A DNA stretch of 64,000 nt from Alkaliflexus imshenetskii DSM 15055 (GTDB lineage: Bacteria; Bacteroidota; Bacteroidia; Bacteroidales; Marinilabiliaceae), in contig NZ_KI912105.1 in assembly GCF_000517065.1 (NCBI RefSeq), positions 2,428,820 through 2,492,819 on the forward strand, given 5' to 3'. The number at the start of each line of letters is the position of its first letter. The stretch's first letter is position 1. This document shows, piece by piece, positions 57,073 through 64,000 of this stretch. The position numbers were made by a program, and so were the translations under genes. The notes under the pieces were generated by a model, which ran no database searches, had not been told where the DNA came from, and saw only the letters and a program-made list of their open reading frames with translations.

Positions 57073-57436
57073 GTGCCCTTTTGGTGAGTTTTGATTTGTA
57101 GATGACACTGTAATCCGACGAGATGGATGAGTACGGTTTTTAGTTGCTGTTTATTTTAGATGAAGATATTTAGATGCGAAGTCATGCGTAATCCCGGGCA
57201 TCGGAATAAAGCAAAATAACACTTGATGATTTCCACCGCTCCTGGCCTGCCATTTAAATCCACTTTGTCTAAACGCTTAACTGCTTAACAGTTTGTTAAC
57301 TAAATGGTTGCTTGATCTGATGTTTCGTGATAGTCTATCAGAAGGATGTCATTTTACGACTTAGGCGTACAAGTTGTGTAGTTTGCATTAAAAATCTGCG
57401 CTGATAAAACGTTAAGAATTAAATACTAGAATAATA
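57073..57436 (+). other. rsfS/ftsH intergenic region, 364 bp
   Basis: No supported gene. GTTAAC palindromes and a ttaac/gttaa inverted pair occur around 57285-57300. A TAGTTTG (near 57376), one base short of TAnnTTTG, could be the ftsH -7 box. Nothing else is recognised. Confidence 0.35.
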
Positions 57437-59452
57437 ATGGCAGAAGAGAAAAAGAATCCGGATGGGGAAAAATCCGGACCCAAGTTGCCTCAGTTCAACG
57501 CTTATTGGATATATGGCATTATCCTGATTTCCCTGGTTGCGATTAGTCTTTTCAACATGGGACAAAGCCCCCAGAGTGTGCCCTGGAGCGAGTTTGAAAG
57601 CAAAGTATTGCCCGGAGGTGATATTAAGCGGGTGGCAGTGATTTTGAATGAAGGAAAAGCAGAGATTACATTTAAAGAGGAGAGCCTCGAAAAGTATAAC
57701 GAATTCTTCAAAGATCAGCAATCGGTGCCGCGTACAGGCCCTCACATGGTTGTGAAGATTCCATCGGTTGATAAGTTTGAAGAGGCCCGCAAACGGGTTG
57801 AGACCGAATTAAATATTGCGGTGCCCATCGAGTACGAAGAGAGAACCAATCTTTTCAGAGATTTCTTTGTAATGATGTGGCCCATTTTATTGATTGTGGC
57901 TATCTGGATATTTATTTTCCGACGAATGGGCGCACAAGGCGGTCCCGGGGGGGGAGGTAACATCTTCAACGTTGGAAAATCCAAGGCACGCATGTTCGAT
58001 AAGGAATCGGGCGTAAATGCTACCTTTCAGGATGTGGCTGGTTTGGCAGAAGCAAAAATTGAGCTCGAAGAGATTGTCGAGTTCCTCAAAAAGCCTGAGA
58101 AGTTCACGGAGTTGGGTGGTAAAATACCCAAAGGCGCATTGCTTGTTGGCCCTCCCGGAACCGGAAAAACACTTCTGGCACGTGCGGTGGCCGGCGAAGC
58201 CAATGTCCCATTCTTCAGCATGTCGGGTTCCGACTTTGTGGAGATGTTTGTGGGTGTAGGTGCATCACGCGTGCGTGATCTCTTCAAAAAAGCCAAAGAG
58301 AAAGCGCCTTGTATTGTTTTTATTGATGAAATTGATGCCATTGGCCGGGCGCGTGGAAAAAATGTGAATTTCAGCGGTAATGATGAGCGCGAGAATACCC
58401 TCAATCAGTTGTTGACCGAGATGGACGGGTTTGCCACAAACAGCGGTGTAATTATTCTAGCGGCTACAAACCGTGCCGATATATTGGATCGCGCGCTTAT
58501 GCGTGCAGGTCGGTTCGACAGACAGATAAGCGTGGAGTTGCCCGATTTAAATGAACGTAAGGCCATCTTTGAGGTGCATTTGCGACCATTGAGATTGAAC
58601 GAAGATGTGAAATCGGAATTTTTAGCCCGTCAAACTCCTGGCTTTTCAGGTGCTGACATCGCAAATGTATGTAACGAGTCTGCCTTGATTGCTGCCCGAA
58701 AAAACAAAAAACTTGTTGAGAAAGAAGATTTTCTTGATGCAGTTGATCGTATCGTGGGCGGTTTGGAAAAGAAGAATAAAATCATCTCTAAAGATGAAAA
58801 AAGGGCTGTTGCTTTTCACGAAGCCGGCCATGCAGCCATAAGCTGGCTCCTTGAGCATGCACACCCATTGGTGAAAGTTACAATTGTTCCGCGCGGAAAA
58901 GCGCTCGGTGCAGCATGGTATCTGCCTGAGGAACGCTCGCTTAATACCGTGGAGCAGATGCTTGATGAGATGTGTGCCACCCTCGGAGGTAGAGCAGCTG
59001 AAGACCTGGTTTTTGGACGTATCTCCACAGGTGCACTAAATGATTTGGAAAAAGTTACCCGTCAGGCTTATGCAATGGTTTCTTATTTTGGTATGAGCAA
59101 ACGCATTGGTAACCTCAGTTACTTTGATTCATCAGGGCAGAATGAGTATGCCTTTAACAAGCCATACAGCGAGCGCACAGCTCAGCTTATCGATGAGGAG
59201 GTTTCTCGTATTGTAGAAGAGCAATATGAAAGGGCTAAGCGTATTCTCGCCGATAATTCAAGTAAACATGTGCAGTTGGCCGAGTTGTTGCTTGAGCGCG
59301 AAGTGATTTTTAGCGAAGATTTGGAGCAGATATTTGGCAAGAGGCAATTGAGCGATCATGTCATTCAGGAAGATTCAAATGGGAGCCGCAAGCCTGCTGA
59401 AAAACCAGTTGCAGATATCGAGCCCAAAGAGGACAATAATAGTCAGGCATAG
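57437..59452 (+). CDS. ftsH: ATP-dependent zinc metalloprotease FtsH
   Basis: A 671-residue membrane-anchored AAA+ protease. Two membrane helices (about 22-41 and 141-158) bracket a periplasmic domain of about 100 residues. The AAA module has Walker A GPPGTGKT (near 238-245), Walker B VFIDEIDA (near 293-300) and the second-region-of-homology RAGRFDRQ. The zinc site is HEAGH at about 461-465. The Gly-rich linker [10 protein letters not shown] is typical. It degrades membrane and regulatory proteins. Next come LUD, cdsA and psd on the same strand. Confidence 0.97.
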   Translation: MAEEKKNPDGEKSGPKLPQFNAYWIYGIILISLVAISLFNMGQSPQSVPWSEFESKVLPGGDIKRVAVILNEGKAEITFKEESLEKYNEFFKDQQSVPRTGPHMVVKIPSVDKFEEARKRVETELNIAVPIEYEERTNLFRDFFVMMWPILLIVAIWIFIFRRMGAQGGPGGGGNIFNVGKSKARMFDKESGVNATFQDVAGLAEAKIELEEIVEFLKKPEKFTELGGKIPKGALLVGPPGTGKTLLARAVAGEANVPFFSMSGSDFVEMFVGVGASRVRDLFKKAKEKAPCIVFIDEIDAIGRARGKNVNFSGNDERENTLNQLLTEMDGFATNSGVIILAATNRADILDRALMRAGRFDRQISVELPDLNERKAIFEVHLRPLRLNEDVKSEFLARQTPGFSGADIANVCNESALIAARKNKKLVEKEDFLDAVDRIVGGLEKKNKIISKDEKRAVAFHEAGHAAISWLLEHAHPLVKVTIVPRGKALGAAWYLPEERSLNTVEQMLDEMCATLGGRAAEDLVFGRISTGALNDLEKVTRQAYAMVSYFGMSKRIGNLSYFDSSGQNEYAFNKPYSERTAQLIDEEVSRIVEEQYERAKRILADNSSKHVQLAELLLEREVIFSEDLEQIFGKRQLSDHVIQEDSNGSRKPAEKPVADIEPKEDNNSQA

Positions 59453-59469
59453 TATTTTGATTACGATGT

Positions 59470-60093
59470 ATGACGAAGCCGAATTCCAGAGAACGTATCC
59501 TGAGTAGATTACGGCAAACCAATGACTTTGCATGGGAGGCGCCATATGTGGTGCCTTCACCTGTCATTGATGTGATGCCTGCACCGGAGAACCTGGTTTC
59601 TACATTTAAGCAAGAGTTGGACTTAATTGGAGGTGAGGCTTTTTTGGTGGAAAATCAAAAGGATATGTTGTCCGGTTTGACAGAAGTTCTTAAGTCAGCA
59701 AACATTGCATCAGTTTGCTGTGAAGATGCGCATATTGGTGAAATACTCAGTGAAGCCGGAATTTTGGTAAATCAGGATTATTCTAGTTTGGTGGCCGTTA
59801 CCGGGTGTGATTTCCTCGTGGCCAGAAGCGGTTCGGTGCTTGTAAGCAGTCTCAGTGGTAAGGGACGGAAGGTTCATGTGTCGGCTCAAACACACATCGT
59901 CTTGGCTGGCGCATCACAAATTCGCCCTTTTATCCGCGATGCCATCGCTTCTTTTAAGATGAAGTATGAGAATTTGCCATCCTGGTTTACGCTTATTACA
60001 GGCCCTAGTCGTACTGCCGACATCGAAAAAACACTTGTGACAGGCGTTCACGGCCCCAAAAGGTTGATAGTTTTCATAGATGTTGCATCTTAA
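59470..60093 (+). CDS. LUD domain protein (LutC-like)
   Basis: A 207-residue soluble protein of the LUD family. GCDFLVARSGSVLVSS is near 116-131, and the closing TLITGPSRTADIEKTLVTGVHGPKRL near 177-202 is the family signature. LutC-type proteins work in lactate utilisation with LutA and LutB, but neither gene is here. The gene lies 17 bases after ftsH, before cdsA. Its role in this setting is unknown; nucleotide- or CoA-type binding is only a guess from the fold. Confidence 0.85.
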   Translation: MTKPNSRERILSRLRQTNDFAWEAPYVVPSPVIDVMPAPENLVSTFKQELDLIGGEAFLVENQKDMLSGLTEVLKSANIASVCCEDAHIGEILSEAGILVNQDYSSLVAVTGCDFLVARSGSVLVSSLSGKGRKVHVSAQTHIVLAGASQIRPFIRDAIASFKMKYENLPSWFTLITGPSRTADIEKTLVTGVHGPKRLIVFIDVAS

Positions 60094-60117
60094 ATTTTTA
60101 AAAGTCAATCTTTGTGT

Positions 60118-60125
60118 TAATTTTG
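60118..60125 (+). promoter_or_regulatory. -7 promoter element before cdsA
   Basis: TAATTTTG, an exact TAnnTTTG match, with a weak TTTT at 60095-60098 (19-base spacer). It implies a cdsA-psd transcript independent of ftsH, with a leader of about 125 bases. Confidence 0.5.
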
Positions 60126-60256
60126 CACCTTTCAGAAAGGTTGTTATATTTATTGTTTAAATGATTGTCTTGCCGGAATGTTGCTGGCTTTTAGTGCGTA
60201 TGATGCAAGAAGGATCATGACATAATTCTTTCTGGTTTCAATATATTTCAGGTAAA

Positions 60257-61078
60257 ATGAGCAATTTCTGGCAGCGTACTTTAACAGGAGTGATTTTTGT
60301 AGTCGCAATCATCGGTGGGATGTGGTGGCACGCTTATTCATATTTGCTCATCTTCTTCACCGTTGTGCTACTAGGCATGCTCGAGTTTGTTGAGATGGTA
60401 AAAGCACGACCTGTAAGTGCCCAAATTGGATGGGCTCTTGTTCTTGGGATATTCTGGTATGTGACCTCCTTCTTTGTGCTCTCAGGCGATATCTCGGCCC
60501 GTTGGCTTATGTTTGTAGTGCCAATGATAATGGGGGTATTCATGACCGAACTCTTCCGAAATTCAAACACGCCATTACTTAATATTGCCTGCACGTTGAT
60601 AATTCCATTCTACGTGGCATTGCCCTTCTCTTTTTTGCATTTTCTGGTTTTTAAATCAGGGGTTTATGATTACGGGTTATTGCTAGGATTTTTTCTCCTG
60701 ATATGGGCCAATGATTCTGGTGCCTATCTGGTAGGTGTTAACTTTGGAAAGCACAAGCTTTTTCCGCGTATTTCACCTAACAAAAGCTGGGAAGGCGCCA
60801 TTGGAGGGTTTGTGTTTACGCTGATAATAGCATTTATACTTTCGCATTTTGATAGTGACTTAATGGTAATTCACTGGTTAATAATCGGTGTTATTGTTGC
60901 AATAATGGGTACTTTTGGCGATTTGGTAGAGAGTATGCTCAAACGCAGTGTCAACGTAAAAGATTCCGGCTCACTGCTCCCGGGTCATGGTGGCGTACTG
61001 GATCGTTTCGATGCCGTCATTTTTGCCGCGCCTTTGGTTTGTGGATACTTTATCCTTATCCGGTTTTTATTTAACTAA
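60257..61078 (+). CDS. cdsA: Phosphatidate cytidylyltransferase
   Basis: A 273-residue inner-membrane enzyme that makes CDP-diacylglycerol from CTP and phosphatidate. About eight hydrophobic segments. The signature is SPNKSWEGAIGGF (near 174-186), GTFGDLVESMLKRSVNVKDSGSLLPGHGGVLDRFD (near 218-252). It is followed after 23 bases by psd, so two successive steps of phospholipid synthesis are together. Confidence 0.95.
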   Translation: MSNFWQRTLTGVIFVVAIIGGMWWHAYSYLLIFFTVVLLGMLEFVEMVKARPVSAQIGWALVLGIFWYVTSFFVLSGDISARWLMFVVPMIMGVFMTELFRNSNTPLLNIACTLIIPFYVALPFSFLHFLVFKSGVYDYGLLLGFFLLIWANDSGAYLVGVNFGKHKLFPRISPNKSWEGAIGGFVFTLIIAFILSHFDSDLMVIHWLIIGVIVAIMGTFGDLVESMLKRSVNVKDSGSLLPGHGGVLDRFDAVIFAAPLVCGYFILIRFLFN

Positions 61079-61101
61079 AATCATTTAATACTTTAATTTA
61101 T

Positions 61102-61761
61102 ATGACAATCCATAAAGAGGGATTCAAGATCCTGGGCTTTACTTTCATTTTGCTGGCGCTAATAAATTTGGCGTTGGCGTGCATTTTTGCGACACCGGTA
61201 AGTGTGTTGCGCTGGTCATTGCCATTGTCTTTTTTACTCTTCTTTTTTGTTTTGAATTTTTTCCGCAGTCCCAAGCGCGAAGGATATTTGCATGAGAATG
61301 CCATTATTGCGCCAGCCGACGGAAAAATTGTTGTGATTGAAGAAGTAGAGGAGAATGAAGTTCTGAAAGGGAAAGCCATAATGGTTTCCGTATTTATGAA
61401 TGTTTTTAACGTACATATCAACTGGTTTCCATTGAGCGGTGTGGTTAAGTATTTTCGCCACCACAATGGTCGTTTCATGTCAGCTTGGTTGCCAAAAGCG
61501 TCTACCGAAAACGAACGTACTACTGTTGCCATTGAACACCCAAGTGGTAAAACCATTGTGGTTCGTCAGATAGCCGGAGCTGTGGCACGACGCATTGTGT
61601 GTTATGCAGTTGAATCGGAAAAGGCACAACAAGGAAGCCAGATGGGTTTCATTAAGTTTGGCTCACGTGTAGATGTGTATCTGCCTGTTGGTACCCGTAT
61701 TGATGTTAAACTTGGCCAGAAAGTAAGAGGTAAACAGACCATTTTGGGCTGGCTGGAGTAG
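61102..61761 (+). CDS. psd: Phosphatidylserine decarboxylase family protein
   Basis: A 219-residue short-form Psd that produces phosphatidylethanolamine. Two N-terminal hydrophobic helices (about 8-50) are followed by APADGKIVVIEEVEE (near 71-85), FMNVFNVHINWFPLSG (His near 103-114) and the autocleavage region GFIKFGSRVDVYLP, where the Gly-Ser pair forms the pyruvoyl group. It lies after cdsA and before a strong terminator. Confidence 0.93.
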   Translation: MTIHKEGFKILGFTFILLALINLALACIFATPVSVLRWSLPLSFLLFFFVLNFFRSPKREGYLHENAIIAPADGKIVVIEEVEENEVLKGKAIMVSVFMNVFNVHINWFPLSGVVKYFRHHNGRFMSAWLPKASTENERTTVAIEHPSGKTIVVRQIAGAVARRIVCYAVESEKAQQGSQMGFIKFGSRVDVYLPVGTRIDVKLGQKVRGKQTILGWLE

Positions 61762-61786
61762 TCGCATTATATAAACGTATTTTTTG

Positions 61787-61830
61787 CCACAATGACAACT
61801 CTTCGAGGGTAGTCATTGTGGTTTTCTTTT
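61787..61830 (+). terminator. Intrinsic terminator after psd
   Basis: A perfect 10-bp stem, ccacaatgac (61787-61796) with gtcattgtgg (61812-61821), followed by TTTTCTTTT. Confidence 0.85.
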
Positions 61831-61866
61831 GTAGTAATTTTTTGTATTATATTTAAAAGTGAAGAT

Positions 61867-62991
61867 ATGTTGAAAGAAGTATGCCCGAAAGATGTTGCTG
61901 AAGTTTATGAAACATCAATTGTACAGCAAACTGCTTTCTGGTCCGAAGTGAAACGCAACATGGGCGTAGAGTCGATGGCTTTTAATTTTAAATTCAGCAA
62001 AGATGATTTTCTCAGGGTTGAACATACCTCTGACACTGATGTGTCGGATATTCTGGTTGTTAATCAGCGCTTAGACAAAAATCACTCTATTGCCTATGTG
62101 CCTTATGGCCCCGAACTTGAGCCTGTGGATGGCGCCGAAGGTGTCTTTATCGAAGAGTTATCTGAATGTTTACGTGAATATTTGCCATCCGATACCATAA
62201 TGATTCGTTACGACTTGTCGTGGGAGTCTTTCTGGGCACGCGATCCGGATTATTATCATGATGATGGCATTTGGGCTGGGCCACCGGATGTTCCAATGCA
62301 GGAGCTACGGTTTAATTTCGACACTGTGAATTGGAATATTAAAAAGGCACACACCAATATTTTGCCGGCACACACCATTTTCCTTGATTTAACCCTACAG
62401 GAGGATGAGCTTATGGCATCCATGAAGCCCAAAACCCGTTACAACATTGGCTTAGCTCAACGCAAAGGAGTGACAGTGCGTGAATTGGCGATGGAGGATT
62501 TGGATGTTTGGTATGAATTGTACCGGCAAACAACAATTCGAAATGGCCTGTTTCTTCATCCGCGTGACTACTTTGAGGCGGTTCTATTGGCGCGTGCCAA
62601 CAATACCGCATCTCCTGCACAGGTGAAGTTGCTGCTTGCCGAGGCTGAGGGTATGCCCTTATCTGCAATGTTTTTGGTACTTTCGGGTAAACGGGCAACA
62701 TATCTTTATGGTGCATCTGCCACGGTGAATAAAAACTTTATGGCAAGTTATGCGTTGCAAAAAGAGGCCATGCTCATTGCCAAAGCACACGGATGTAAGG
62801 AGTACGACCTTTTTGGTGTCTCCCCCGGACCCGATGAATCTCATCCAATGTATGGTTTGTATCGATTTAAAACAGGTTTTGGCGGCAGGATGTTTCATTC
62901 GCTTGGTAGTTGGGACTATCCATTTGATGAAAAGGTGTACGGGTTTTATACGGCTCATGAAATGACGGCTGCAGGTTACCATATCCGATAA
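61867..62991 (+). CDS. FemAB-like peptidoglycan-bridge aminoacyltransferase family protein
   Basis: A 374-residue protein with tandem GNAT-type folds. ATG at 61867 is preferred over an in-frame start at 61816, which would place 17 hydrophobic residues inside the preceding terminator tail. Features: MKPKTRYNIGLAQRKGVTVREL (near 180-200), as in FemX/FemAB substrate binding, and LYGASATVNKNFMASYALQKEAMLIAKAHGCKEYDLFGVSP (near 280-320). Members add amino acids from tRNA to lipid II; related proteins do other acyl transfers, so the exact reaction is open. Confidence 0.8.
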   Translation: MLKEVCPKDVAEVYETSIVQQTAFWSEVKRNMGVESMAFNFKFSKDDFLRVEHTSDTDVSDILVVNQRLDKNHSIAYVPYGPELEPVDGAEGVFIEELSECLREYLPSDTIMIRYDLSWESFWARDPDYYHDDGIWAGPPDVPMQELRFNFDTVNWNIKKAHTNILPAHTIFLDLTLQEDELMASMKPKTRYNIGLAQRKGVTVRELAMEDLDVWYELYRQTTIRNGLFLHPRDYFEAVLLARANNTASPAQVKLLLAEAEGMPLSAMFLVLSGKRATYLYGASATVNKNFMASYALQKEAMLIAKAHGCKEYDLFGVSPGPDESHPMYGLYRFKTGFGGRMFHSLGSWDYPFDEKVYGFYTAHEMTAAGYHIR

Positions 62992-63003
62992 AAGTGCGTT
63001 TCT

Positions 63004-63585
63004 ATGGTTGATGGTTTGTTGATACGAAATACCGATGGCTCCAGTAGTGAACTGGAACAGGCTGTTGCGCTCCTTAATTCAGGTTTGGGAGAGGGGTATT
63101 ATACACTTAACCATATAAGTGCTGCGCTTCTGAATGAAAAGGGTTCTTTCTTGCTTGTAGCGATGTTAAATGCCGATCTGGCAGGTGTTTTTTTCGGCGA
63201 AGTATCTCAGCCTGATAAAGAATCACCGGTAATTACCAAAGTGCGCAATGCAGGCTTCGTTTTACCCACCTGCTACATTGGGTTGATGAGAGGGCTTGTA
63301 GTATCTGCAAAACATCGCAATGCCGGCGTTGGTAACGCTTTGTTTGTATCGTCAATAACTGAGTTTGTAAAACGGGATGTCCAATGTCTTGTTGGCACTC
63401 TTTGGAATCATCCCCAAAATGCCGTGGAGACGTTTTTTTTGAATACTGGATTTGCTTTTTTGGGACAAGTCACACGTTTTTGGTGGGCAGATAGTGTTCA
63501 ATACCAATTTGCATGCCCTGTTTGCGGAAATCCATGTCAATGTTCTGCTTCGATATATTTGAAGCAGAACATTGAAGCAGGTTAA
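63004..63585 (+). CDS. GNAT acetyltransferase with a C-terminal cysteine cluster
   Basis: A 193-residue protein. The acetyl-CoA-binding region is RGLVVSAKHRNAGVGNALF (near 96-114), followed by NHPQNAVETFFLNTGFAFLGQ as in GNAT motif B. After the GNAT fold comes Cys171, Cys174, Cys178 and Cys180 in CPVCGNPCQC, resembling a small Zn or Fe-S site, which is not usual for GNATs. It begins 12 bases after the FemAB-like gene. Its last 4 bases overlap the convergent phosphatase. Confidence 0.75.
   Translation: MVDGLLIRNTDGSSSELEQAVALLNSGLGEGYYTLNHISAALLNEKGSFLLVAMLNADLAGVFFGEVSQPDKESPVITKVRNAGFVLPTCYIGLMRGLVVSAKHRNAGVGNALFVSSITEFVKRDVQCLVGTLWNHPQNAVETFFLNTGFAFLGQVTRFWWADSVQYQFACPVCGNPCQCSASIYLKQNIEAG
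63538..63574. repeat. Perfect 14-bp inverted repeat at a convergent gene junction
   Basis: caatgttctgcttc (63538-63551) and gaagcagaacattg (63561-63574) with a 9-base loop, inside the 3' end of the GNAT gene and just beyond the stop of the opposing phosphatase gene. No T-run follows on either strand, so it may be a Rho-type or processing hairpin for both genes. Confidence 0.6.
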
Positions 63586-64000
63586 ATTTTAATGCCGATA
63601 AAAACTACATCGTCCACTTGTTCCTGTTCGCCTTTCCAATTGAAGAAGGTTGCACGGATGATTTTCATCTGTTCCTTCATTGGCAGATGGTGAATGTTTT
63701 CAAGCATTTTCCGGACATTGGCAGTCATGAACTTCTTTCCGTCGGGACCGCCAAACTGGTCGGAATAACCATCAGAGAAAATGTATAAGGTGTCGTTAGG
63801 CGCAAGTTTGTACTCTATATCTACAAATTTGCTCTCGTCCTCCATTATCGAATCACCGATGCTACGTCTGTTGCCTTTGTAAGTAACCATTTCACCATTA
63901 ATAAATAGGTATACTGGTCGTTTGGCCGAGGCAAGGCGTACTTTTCCGGTGTGTCTGTCTATCTCAACCATAGAGATGTCCATTCCATCGCGAGTGGTGT
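63582..64000 (-). CDS. SpoIIE/PP2C-type serine phosphatase, C-terminal end (gene continues past window)
   Basis: The frame is open to the right edge; the visible 138 residues are the end of a PP2C-like SpoIIE domain. TTRDGMDISMVEID, then ASAKRPVYLFINGEM, PNDTLYIFSDGYSDQFGG (metal-binding Asp in the DG pair) and a final EQVDDVVFIGIKI with the last metal-binding DD are all characteristic. Such proteins dephosphorylate anti-sigma antagonists or similar regulators, and the missing N-terminus probably holds sensor domains. Convergent with the GNAT gene with a 3-base shared stop region. Confidence 0.88.
   Translation of the reverse strand, partial: TTRDGMDISMVEIDRHTGKVRLASAKRPVYLFINGEMVTYKGNRRSIGDSIMEDESKFVDIEYKLAPNDTLYIFSDGYSDQFGGPDGKKFMTANVRKMLENIHHLPMKEQMKIIRATFFNWKGEQEQVDDVVFIGIKI

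Noticed and set aside
1-64000. Search for CRISPR arrays, rRNA, insertion sequences, prophage or toxin-antitoxin pairs
   Set aside because: No regularly spaced repeats, transposase, integrase or phage gene was recognised; the only element-like unit is the cassette at 46903-47354.

Overview
This 64 kb window looks like core chromosome of a member of the Bacteroidota, most probably the Bacteroidales/Marinilabiliales side. Reasons: several intergenic regions carry the Bacteroidota promoter form (TTTG-like -33 box, about 19 bases, TAnnTTTG -7 box); Shine-Dalgarno sequences are mostly weak; and there are family variants typical of the phylum (short-LID adenylate kinase, SPOR-type domain ending DAFV.A...GKRI, PorV-like barrel, DUF3137/LemA pair, LUD gene between ftsH and cdsA, trigger factor with a degenerate PPIase domain). 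The species cannot be fixed from sequence alone. I see no phage, insertion sequence, CRISPR array or rRNA; there is one tRNA.

Layout. 1-7.6 kb: end of an AI-2E-family permease, a SPOR-like membrane protein, a His-rich secreted protein, then a minus-strand block aroK-parC-parE. 8.1-15.4 kb: an L-arabinose locus araA - Na+/sugar symporter - araD - araB - aldose 1-epimerase lipoprotein, which takes L-arabinose to D-xylulose 5-phosphate; two strong terminators sit inside it. 15.4-17.6 kb: minus-strand hpt-adk-obgE. 17.9-20.8 kb: two overlapping outer-membrane-type genes. 20.8-25.3 kb: recQ, tatC, lptB, tRNA-Leu(UAG). 25.6-29.0 kb: tig-clpP-clpX, the chaperone/protease set. 29.3-32.4 kb: a large secreted protein joining a metallopeptidase-like domain, a propeller and a barrel. 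32.6-38.5 kb: membrane pyrophosphatase, PLP dehydratase, cardiolipin synthase, ribD. 38.8-44.8 kb: prmC, AcpH-like protein, a cDPG-synthetase-like GTPase, a GntP-type permease with an attenuator-like leader, lemA and DUF3137. 45.0-49.5 kb: methylmalonyl-CoA mutase mutA/mutB, split by a small inserted cassette. 49.7-56.5 kb: LpxH-like phosphoesterase, a small unknown, three tandem exported cyclophilins, a Nudix protein, pyrE, an SRPBCC protein and birA. 56.7-64 kb: rsfS, ftsH, LUD protein, cdsA, psd, FemAB-like and GNAT acetyltransferases, and the end of a SpoIIE-type phosphatase.

The most unusual items are (1) a 452-bp cassette between mutA and mutB: one GxxExxY/PD-(D/E)xK-like gene bracketed by inverted arms, each made of three degenerate 8-bp repeats, starting exactly at the mutA stop codon; (2) a lipoprotein that fuses a trypsin/HtrA-like domain lacking its catalytic His and Ser to a cyclophilin, as third member of a cyclophilin triplet; (3) a promoter-leader-terminator arrangement just in front of the GntP-type permease; (4) strong terminators inside the arabinose operon; and (5) a structured 180-base leader on the trigger-factor gene. 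All calls come from reading the sequence; no database search was possible.
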